A stretch of DNA of 6,557 nucleotides from Paludibacteraceae bacterium (GTDB taxonomy: Bacteria; Bacteroidota; Bacteroidia; Bacteroidales; Paludibacteraceae), in NCBI GenBank assembly GCA_017960065.1, contig JAGCZK010000034.1:1-6557 (forward strand), read 5' to 3'. Positions 1-5,261 of this stretch are shown here, piece after piece (the first letter of the stretch is position 1; each line of letters starts with the position of its first letter). The notes beneath the pieces were generated by a model. That model was not told the origin of the DNA and did no database searches. It saw only the letters and a list, made by a program, of their open reading frames with translations. The position numbers and the translations under genes were made by a program.

Positions 1-368
1 AGCGCCACCGCCAGCCACTGCCACAGCGACAACTGCTCGCCAAACAGCAGCACCGCGCCCAACACCACCCACATCGGCCGTGTGGCGGTCACCGGGGCGG
101 CAAGCGTCAGCGGCACATGTTTGATGCCCGTATAGGCACAGATGCCCGAGCACATCACCAGGCAGGCTTTGACAAAAATAAGCAGGTGGGTCGTAGCGTC
201 AATCGATGGAACTTTGATAAAAAACATGGGGACGAGCAGCAGGCTCGAAAAAAGCATGGTCAGCCAAAGCACCGGCAAAACGGCATTGCCCGACACCGCA
301 TGCTTTTTGCACACTTCGTAAATGCCCATGAACACCGACGAAAGCAAGCCGGCAAAAATCCACATCAT
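1..368 (-). CDS. EamA/DMT-family membrane transporter, N-terminal part (3' end cut by window edge)
   Basis: The frame gives 122 residues of a very hydrophobic protein starting MMWIFAGLLSS. Apparent membrane helices lie near residues 2-18, 29-50, 63-81 and 90-110. The stretch around residues 81-112 (GIKHVPLTLAAPV, ATRPMW, GAVLLFGEQLS) is typical of the end of the first EamA repeat of drug/metabolite transporters, where a small polar loop is followed by a G-E-x-L-S turn. Family members are about 280-300 aa with ten helices, so more than half the protein lies outside the window. The substrate cannot be told. The start at 368 overlaps the TGA of the acyltransferase gene upstream (ATGATG holds both), which suggests translational coupling. 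A second ATG one codon on (365) is an equally possible start. Family assignment is fairly sure; function as exporter or importer is inference. Confidence 0.82.
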   Translation of the reverse strand, partial: MMWIFAGLLSSVFMGIYEVCKKHAVSGNAVLPVLWLTMLFSSLLLVPMFFIKVPSIDATTHLLIFVKACLVMCSGICAYTGIKHVPLTLAAPVTATRPMWVVLGAVLLFGEQLSLWQWLAVA

Positions 369-1714
369 ATCAGGGTCTTCAGTTTTTTGTACAACATCCG
401 CCAGCGTTCGGCCAGCGCAGTGCCTTCCTCATCGCGCATAAGGCGACGGTAGCGGCACATTCCCAGCGTCTTTTTCAGCCCGACCGACCAACGCCAGGCG
501 CACATTCCGGCCAGCGGCAGCAACAGGGCGACCGCCAGACCTGCCCACCAGAGAGAAAGGGCGCCGACGAGCAGGCCGATAAGTACAAACCACAAGGGCA
601 GCACCATCAGGCCGATAAACTGCACCCCGCTTTGGAACAGGGGAAACGGGCCACCCATCTGGCGGAATTTGCGAATCAGCGGGCGCATGGCCAGCACAAT
701 CGGGCCTACCGCCGCAAAGCCTACCGCCGCCAAAGGCGAGGCAATCAGCAGCAGGAGGATTTCCAGTAGCAGGCGCCACAAACGCCACGGACGGTAAAAC
801 AGCCAGTGACGCATGCCCCAACTGCGGATTTCCTGCTCGACATCGGTCACCTCATCGCGAAGCAGCTTCCATTGTTTGGGATCGGTTTGCTGCAGGTTTT
901 CCATCCGTTCGACCAGGTGCCGGTCGGACTGCAATTGGGCGTCGAGACGCTGGCGGCCGCCTGCACGGATTTCGGAAACGGCCCGGCCGATGCCCTCGCG
1001 CAGCAGCTCGACGGCTTCGCGGTCGGTTTCGGTATCGATGTGCAGCATCAGCGCTTTGAGGCGCTCGCACACCAGGGCGTCAACCTCACGCTGTACGGTA
1101 CGGGGTTTGGTCTGGTAACGCTCGTAATAGGGCTGCAGCGAAATCGGCTGCCCGAAGCTGACCAACTGGTCGGTATGGAACCGGAAATAACTTTCGTAAT
1201 GCAGTCCGACAGGAAGAATCTGAATGTCTTTTTGCCAGCCCGAGAGTTCGGCCGCCTCGAAGGCCAGCCGCAGATACGCCAGCGAAAACTCGCCCAGCCA
1301 GTGCCCCGGTTGGTTCGTCCCTTCGGGGAAAATGGCCAGTGTACCGCCGTCCAGCAGCCGTTGGGCCGCTTCGTTGAACACGCTGAAATTTTTGCTGACC
1401 GAGGCCTCGCCGTCGGTGCGCATCCGATACGAAGGCAGCACATAGATGGCCCTGAAAAAGAAATTGAGAAACTTCTTTTGGAAGATGTCGGCCCGGGCAA
1501 AAATGCTGAGGCGACGGTCGGAAAAGGCGAATTCGAGGGCCAGGGGGTCGCCCAGCGCATTCTGGTGGTTGGCCACCACCAGCACCGGCGTGCCAGGGGC
1601 GGGAACCAGCTGCCGGTTGACAAAGCGCCGGTGCCGATAATAAAACCAGTTGTGCAGACACTGGGTGTAGTGGTACAAGCCCCTGAAATGAATATGAGAT
1701 GCAATACCAGCCAT
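365..1714 (-). CDS. PlsC-like glycerophospholipid acyltransferase with C-terminal membrane domain (449 aa)
   Basis: The protein probably transfers acyl chains to a glycerol-phosphate or lysophospholipid at the inner membrane. The acyltransferase block is at the N terminus: NHQNALGD at residues 49-56 supplies the catalytic His50 and Asp56, and FPEGTN at 129-134 is the substrate-binding FPEG motif. Spacing between His and Asp is five residues rather than the four of classical PlsC (HX4D), a variant known in some GPAT-like branches. A charged, probably helical stretch follows (about 205-300), then hydrophobic segments near 311-345 and 363-408, and a basic tail. At 449 aa it is much longer than classical PlsC (about 240 aa), so it belongs to a larger PlsC-superfamily branch. 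The ATG at 1714 lies some 22 nt after the likely transcription start of a Bacteroidota-type promoter and has no clear Shine-Dalgarno. It overlaps the downstream transporter gene by 4 bp. The exact acyl acceptor is unknown. Confidence 0.85.
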   Translation of the reverse strand: MAGIASHIHFRGLYHYTQCLHNWFYYRHRRFVNRQLVPAPGTPVLVVANHQNALGDPLALEFAFSDRRLSIFARADIFQKKFLNFFFRAIYVLPSYRMRTDGEASVSKNFSVFNEAAQRLLDGGTLAIFPEGTNQPGHWLGEFSLAYLRLAFEAAELSGWQKDIQILPVGLHYESYFRFHTDQLVSFGQPISLQPYYERYQTKPRTVQREVDALVCERLKALMLHIDTETDREAVELLREGIGRAVSEIRAGGRQRLDAQLQSDRHLVERMENLQQTDPKQWKLLRDEVTDVEQEIRSWGMRHWLFYRPWRLWRLLLEILLLLIASPLAAVGFAAVGPIVLAMRPLIRKFRQMGGPFPLFQSGVQFIGLMVLPLWFVLIGLLVGALSLWWAGLAVALLLPLAGMCAWRWSVGLKKTLGMCRYRRLMRDEEGTALAERWRMLYKKLKTLI

Positions 1715-1738
1715 AGGCGTTCGCTCGTTACAAATGTG

Positions 1739-1771
1739 TTTGCAAAGGTAACACTTTTTTCACTACCTTTG
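1739..1771 (+). promoter_or_regulatory. Bacteroidota-type promoter for the 46-aa gene
   Basis: TTTG (1739-1742) is followed after 21 nt by TACCTTTG (1764-1771), a full match to the Bacteroidota TTTG / TAnnTTTG consensus with allowed spacing. Transcription would start near 1777, about 15 nt before the ATG at 1793. It occupies almost the same bases as the opposite-strand promoter. Confidence 0.72.
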
Positions 1772-1774
1772 CAA
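1740..1774. repeat. 11-bp inverted repeat carrying both promoter cores
   Basis: TTGCAAAGGTA (1740-1750) and TACCTTTGCAA (1764-1774) are exact reverse complements separated by 13 nt. Extending both arms to 1737 and 1777 gives 12 of 14 matches. Each arm holds the -7 box of one promoter and the -33 box of the opposite one. The symmetry may simply come from two promoters sharing DNA, or may also form an operator for a dimeric regulator. Confidence 0.75.
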
Positions 1775-1775
1775 G
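1743..1775 (-). promoter_or_regulatory. Bacteroidota-type promoter for the acyltransferase-transporter pair
   Basis: Read on the minus strand, CTTG (1775-1772) is followed after 21 nt by TACCTTTG (1750-1743). The known Bacteroidota consensus is TTTG, 19-21 nt, TAnnTTTG; the -7 box matches fully and the -33 box matches 3 of 4. Transcription would begin near 1737, leaving a leader of about 22 nt before the ATG at 1714. Confidence 0.7.
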
Positions 1776-1792
1776 CGTTTTATCGACATACC

Positions 1793-1933
1793 ATGGCAGA
1801 CAACTACCTCGAACGGCAATACGCCGAATACGAAAAGAAAAAAGCCGCTTGGGAAAAAGCCAAACGGTTGGGCAAAGTGCGTCGCAAACCTACGACACCC
1901 GCTCCACCCGCTTCTGAAGGTGATAATAAATAG
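1793..1933 (+). CDS. Small basic hypothetical protein, 46 aa (MADNYLERQ start)
   Basis: The protein starts MADNYLERQYAEYEKK. Residues 4-30 are rich in Glu, Lys and Arg with spaced aromatic residues, which suggests a single amphipathic helix. A basic stretch follows (KRLGKVRRK, 24-32), then a Pro/Thr/Ala-rich tail ending EGDNK. There is no signal peptide or membrane segment. I cannot assign a function. From memory it resembles short uncharacterised Bacteroidales proteins that begin with a similar NYLE-(K/R) motif, but this was not checked by search. Support for it being real comes from the well-matched promoter just upstream, a short leader, and a start placed right after it. The same frame stays open far upstream through the acyltransferase gene, but that part is antisense shadow. 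Its last 44 bp overlap the end of addA tail to tail. Confidence 0.68.
   Translation: MADNYLERQYAEYEKKKAAWEKAKRLGKVRRKPTTPAPPASEGDNK
1833..1867 (-). terminator. Candidate intrinsic terminator of the addA run, inside the small plus-strand gene
   Basis: Read on the minus strand, CCGTTTGG (1867-1860) pairs with CCAAGCGG (1852-1845) as an 8-bp stem with one G-U pair and a 7-nt loop. The stem is followed by CTTTTTTCTTTT (1844-1833). It begins 22 nt after the addA stop codon. On the plus strand the same stem would contain a C-A mismatch and lack a trailing U-run, so the signal is directional. The U-run corresponds to Lys codons of the opposite gene, so chance cannot be excluded. Confidence 0.6.
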
Positions 1934-4910
1934 CACCGCGCACGTCGGTATAGCCCATTTCCGACAACAGGCGCATATACCGCCGCACCTGTTCGCCGTA
2001 GCTGTTTTTAGGCTCTCCAAACTTATAATCGACCACCAGGGCGCTATTTCCGGACAGCAGCACCCGGTCGGGACGCCAAGTCCCCTGGCGGGTCAGAATC
2101 GGCGCTTCGGCCTTCACCTGCATACTGCCGTCGAACCACGGCTTCACGTCGGGCAAGGCCAACATTTGGGTCAATTCTTCCTTGGCCGTCTGCCGCTCTT
2201 TATCGGTCAGATTGCCGGCCCGGACGTGTTCGTCCAGCGCCGCATCCAAATCGTTGGCCAGGCCGACTTTTTCCAACACGGCATGCAACTTGGTGCCCCA
2301 GCTGCGCGCCGACTCTTCGTCGCGATCGTGCAGACGCAGTTCCATGTCGCGCACCTCCACCGGGTACGACAACTCCTTGACAAGCCCCGAAACCTGCTTA
2401 TGCTCAGGAGCTTTCGGCAAGCGGCCCTGCTGGTAAACCCACTGCCCAGACTCCGATGCATTCGCCGTAAAACATTTTTTGAGCAGGCTGTTGACGCTGT
2501 TCAGCTTATCCGACTTATCCGACTCGTCAGGGCCATAGACATACAGTCCGCACTTCGGCCGGGTAAAGGCCACATACATCAGATTCAGGTTGTCAATGAT
2601 GGTCCGGTACTCCTCTTCGAGGTAGGAATCACGAAAATCCGTTTCGGATAACACACTCTTGGCTTCCACCGGAATCACCGGCAAGGAAATATTCCGACCC
2701 GGTTTTACCAGAATTTCGGAAGCTTTTTTCTGATCGATACAGGTTTCCCAATCACAATACGGAACAAACACCACCCCATCGTCCAACCCTTTCGATTTGT
2801 GAATGGTGGAAATGGTAACGGCATCGATGCCTTCTGGGGTGACAATGCTTTTGCCGGACCCGTTCTCCAGCCACCACTTCAAAAAGGCCTCGTAGTCGTT
2901 GGTCCCTTTTGACAGATATTGGCCGACCGAGTCTTGGAAGGCTTGCAAATAAGGGGCCTGCGACGAATCCTGATTCAATTCGAGCAGCAAAATCAGCTGT
3001 TCGATGGCTTCGAACAAAGGCTTGCCGACCACTTGTGTATCTATCACCGTTTGTTGGGAGGCGTATGCCGGATAGCGGACGGCCAGCCAGGATTTCATAT
3101 TTGCATCGTTTGCAGCCATGGCCTGCAGCACCAGCAACAGCTGGTGTATGGCCGGCGAACTTTGCAGCGACAGGGCCTCGGTCGACAACACGGGCACGCC
3201 GTTGGCCACCAAAAAATCGGCCAGTTCGACCGCATGGCGTTGGTAACGCACCAACACGGCAAAATCGCTCCACGCATAACCGGATTCTTGGCGAAGACGC
3301 CTCATTTCGCCGAGCATCTGCCCGCGAGCCGACTCGTGCCATGCATCATTACTCCTTTCCGTCTTTTCAAACAGACGCAATTCGACCCTGCCGGTTCCAT
3401 CCTCTTTTAAAGCCGGCTCCTGGGCGCTGTCCTGATACAACGACGGAATACCCGTCATCGATGTCAACTTCGCAAAATTTTCTTCAAAATACTGATGAAT
3501 AACTGCGGGTGCACCCTTCTGCGGATCAAATAACGCATTGTTGAAACGAACAATCTCCGGGCAACTGCGCCAGTTATTTTTCAAGGTTTCGGTTTTCACC
3601 TTCCAATCCTTGCACTCCTCGTCCAATCCGGACAGAAGCTGCCAGTTGGAGTTGCGCCAACGATAGATGCTTTGCTTGACATCCCCCACCACCAGGTTCG
3701 CCGGTTTTTTCTCGTCGCCCTGCGACTTGGCCATATCCAACAGGGGTTTAAAGTTGCTCCATTGTTTCGTGGAGGTGTCCTGAAATTCATCGAGCATGTA
3801 ATGTTCGATTGTCATACCCACCCGTTCGTAGATAAAGGGGGTTTCGCAGTCGTGGATCAAATCGTTGACCAGTTGCGGACAGCTGCTGATTAGCAGCGAA
3901 TGGTTATCCTTCTGGTATTGTTGGTAATGCCGGTTAAGGTCGGCCAAAATGACAAAGTTCGAAAAGTTGCGGAGCAGGATGGTCAGGGTCTGGTATTCAA
4001 CCTTATTTTTTTCCTTCCAATCAAAAAACTTATGCATCTTTTCTTGCCAGTCCGGTGTCCAATAAGAAGTAACCTGCGGGATGAAATCTTTTTTTACCCA
4101 ACCGAAATCATCGGTAGCCATTTTAGGGAGAGACTTGCCAACAATGTCAGCACCGGCTGATACCGTAATCGTTTTTAGTTTATTGATAACGTTGTACTTA
4201 TCCCAATCTTTCGGTGAAAGAGGCATGCTTTCCAATTGTTCGTACAATTCCTTGCTTTGTCTTGCAAACTCAGCGTCCAACTCGTCGAGCCGACTCCGCA
4301 TTTGATCCTTGCACGTTTTCATCGACGACTTGTCTTTGGTCGCTTCGGTCAGTTGGGGTAGGTAAGCCGCCATATTCTCTTTATCCAGCCATTGGGCAAT
4401 GGATTTCAGTTTTTTACGCACGTCGGCAAAATTTTCCGAGTCGTCGTTGAGATAGTCCTCGAGCCATCCGTAAAGGGAGTCATCCACCTCCAAGGATTTG
4501 AAAAAGGCATCGACCGCATAATCGATTGCGAGCGAGGTGTTCGTCTCCACCTCGTAGGCCTGGTTGATTTTCAGTTCACGGACAAAATTCCGAAGAATTT
4601 TTTGAAAGAACTGGTCGATGGTCATCACATGAAAACGCGTGTAGTCTTGCAACACCGCCGACAGACATTTGTAGGCGGCCTGGTTACTGTCAAAGGGGGC
4701 CGGATTGGAACCCGGCTTGGCTTTTTCGGCCAAAGCCTGCACAATCCGGTCTTTCATCTCGGCGGTCGCCTTATTGGTAAAAGTCACCGCCATCACCCGA
4801 CGGTACGCGTCTGTCGGATTGACCGACAGGTAGTCCAGACAAGTTTGGGTCAGGCTGTACGTTTTGCCCGAACCGGCCGAAGCCTTCATTATCAACAAGC
4901 CATATCTCAA
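1890..4910 (-). CDS. addA: AddA-type ATP-dependent helicase-nuclease (UvrD/RecB superfamily 1, PD-(D/E)XK nuclease)
   Basis: This is the helicase-nuclease subunit that would process double-strand DNA ends for RecA-dependent repair. Helicase motifs are all present in order: Walker A ASAGSGKT (10-17), Ia VTFTNKATAEM (42-52), TIDQF (97-101), II DEFQDTS (374-380), III VVGDVKQSIYRWR (407-419), IV around NNWRSCPEIV (445-454), V TISTIHKSKGLD (699-710) and VI LMYVAFTR (777-784). The C-terminal nuclease has His876 (GTKLHAVLE), Asp948 (RPDR), Asp961 and Lys963 (DYKFG), then a QVRRY motif (974-978), so it looks active. Length, 1006 aa, is normal for Bacteroidota AddA/RecB-like proteins. The start is TTG at 4910, one base after the yciH stop, with AAAGGA upstream; the first ATG (4889) would begin right at Walker A and lose the preceding beta strand. 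No addB partner is seen next to it. The end overlaps the small convergent gene by 44 bp. Residues about 160-330 are less conserved-looking and more AT-rich. Confidence 0.9.
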   Translation of the reverse strand: MRYGLLIMKASAGSGKTYSLTQTCLDYLSVNPTDAYRRVMAVTFTNKATAEMKDRIVQALAEKAKPGSNPAPFDSNQAAYKCLSAVLQDYTRFHVMTIDQFFQKILRNFVRELKINQAYEVETNTSLAIDYAVDAFFKSLEVDDSLYGWLEDYLNDDSENFADVRKKLKSIAQWLDKENMAAYLPQLTEATKDKSSMKTCKDQMRSRLDELDAEFARQSKELYEQLESMPLSPKDWDKYNVINKLKTITVSAGADIVGKSLPKMATDDFGWVKKDFIPQVTSYWTPDWQEKMHKFFDWKEKNKVEYQTLTILLRNFSNFVILADLNRHYQQYQKDNHSLLISSCPQLVNDLIHDCETPFIYERVGMTIEHYMLDEFQDTSTKQWSNFKPLLDMAKSQGDEKKPANLVVGDVKQSIYRWRNSNWQLLSGLDEECKDWKVKTETLKNNWRSCPEIVRFNNALFDPQKGAPAVIHQYFEENFAKLTSMTGIPSLYQDSAQEPALKEDGTGRVELRLFEKTERSNDAWHESARGQMLGEMRRLRQESGYAWSDFAVLVRYQRHAVELADFLVANGVPVLSTEALSLQSSPAIHQLLLVLQAMAANDANMKSWLAVRYPAYASQQTVIDTQVVGKPLFEAIEQLILLLELNQDSSQAPYLQAFQDSVGQYLSKGTNDYEAFLKWWLENGSGKSIVTPEGIDAVTISTIHKSKGLDDGVVFVPYCDWETCIDQKKASEILVKPGRNISLPVIPVEAKSVLSETDFRDSYLEEEYRTIIDNLNLMYVAFTRPKCGLYVYGPDESDKSDKLNSVNSLLKKCFTANASESGQWVYQQGRLPKAPEHKQVSGLVKELSYPVEVRDMELRLHDRDEESARSWGTKLHAVLEKVGLANDLDAALDEHVRAGNLTDKERQTAKEELTQMLALPDVKPWFDGSMQVKAEAPILTRQGTWRPDRVLLSGNSALVVDYKFGEPKNSYGEQVRRYMRLLSEMGYTDVRGAIYYHLQKRVERVS
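2505..2522. repeat. 9-bp direct tandem duplication within addA
   Basis: CTTATCCGA occurs twice in a row (2505-2513, 2514-2522). It is in frame in addA and encodes the SDKSDK portion of the linker between helicase motif VI and the nuclease domain (residues about 797-802). It is likely a slippage-type duplication in a tolerant linker. Confidence 0.7.
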
Positions 4911-4911
4911 A

Positions 4912-5256
4912 TCACATTCCTTTCACTTTCCATCCTTTAGTTTGCAAACAGGTACGCAGCGCCTTGCGGACATCGCCCTGCAACAACAGTTCCCCGTCGC
5001 GCACCGACCCGCCAACCGACAACTTTACCTTCAGTTCTTTGGCCAAATCGGCCAACTGCCCGGGAGTTCCCTCAAAACCGGTTACAATGGTGGCCGGTTT
5101 GCCCGCCCTCCGCTGAAAGGACAGGCAGAGTTGCTGTTTGCCGACAGCCTGTCCGGCCTCGTCTTGAGGTTCGTCCACCGGAAGCTGCGAGGCATCGTCA
5201 AAACCGGTTCGAAGCCCGGCCAGGGCCTCTTGCCAAGAAGGTTTGCTTTGCGCCAT
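4912..5256 (-). CDS. yciH: YciH/SUI1-family translation initiation factor-like protein
   Basis: A 114-aa bacterial relative of eukaryotic eIF1/SUI1, expected to act at the small ribosomal subunit in start-site selection; its precise bacterial role is not well settled. The N-terminal 38 residues are acidic and variable, with the W-x-E-x-L segment (8-12) that I recall from Bacteroidota members. The SUI1 fold covers about residues 40-113, with AGKPATIVTGFEG (51-63), the conserved VGGSVRDGE (81-89) and LLQGD (91-95), and ends VKGM. I chose the ATG at 5256, which leaves 5 nt after the stop of the upstream gene; a GTG at 5262 would add two residues (M-N) and overlap that stop by one base. The downstream addA start follows its TGA by one base, so the two are very probably co-translated. 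Confidence 0.9.
   Translation of the reverse strand: MAQSKPSWQEALAGLRTGFDDASQLPVDEPQDEAGQAVGKQQLCLSFQRRAGKPATIVTGFEGTPGQLADLAKELKVKLSVGGSVRDGELLLQGDVRKALRTCLQTKGWKVKGM
4918..4923 (-). promoter_or_regulatory. Shine-Dalgarno-like AAAGGA supporting the TTG start of addA
   Basis: On the minus strand AAAGGA lies 7 nt before the TTG at 4910 and within the last codons of yciH. Purine-rich sites of this kind are not seen before the other genes here, and Bacteroidota rely little on them, so it is supportive rather than decisive. Confidence 0.4.
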
Positions 5257-5261
5257 ATTCA

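Noticed and set aside
1740..1774. The inverted repeat read as a transcription terminator
   Set aside because: The 13-nt loop contains the T-run rather than the run following the stem, and both arms match promoter boxes at correct spacing; it is upstream of two divergent genes, not after a gene end.
806..1792. Long plus-strand open frame continuous with the 46-aa gene, giving a 375-aa protein
   Set aside because: It is antisense to the acyltransferase, whose motifs are clear. The translated part shows no recognisable domain, and the promoter and leader place the real start at 1793.
2018..2025. TAAGTTTG on the minus strand as a possible internal -7 promoter box near the end of addA
   Set aside because: No TTTG-like box at 19-21 nt upstream on that strand, and no gene start at a sensible distance downstream.
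1920..2651. 243-aa plus-strand frame antisense to addA
   Set aside because: It lies opposite the conserved nuclease and motif VI region of addA, has no promoter of the Bacteroidota type nearby, and its composition is a reflection of the opposite codons.
2909..3502. 197-aa and 163-aa plus-strand frames antisense to addA
   Set aside because: They overlap one another in different frames and lie opposite intact addA coding sequence; typical shadows in GC-rich DNA.
3900..4400. AT-richer patch in addA as a sign of foreign DNA
   Set aside because: The frame and domain order continue without interruption; it matches a variable, lysine-rich helicase subdomain, so composition is explained by the protein.
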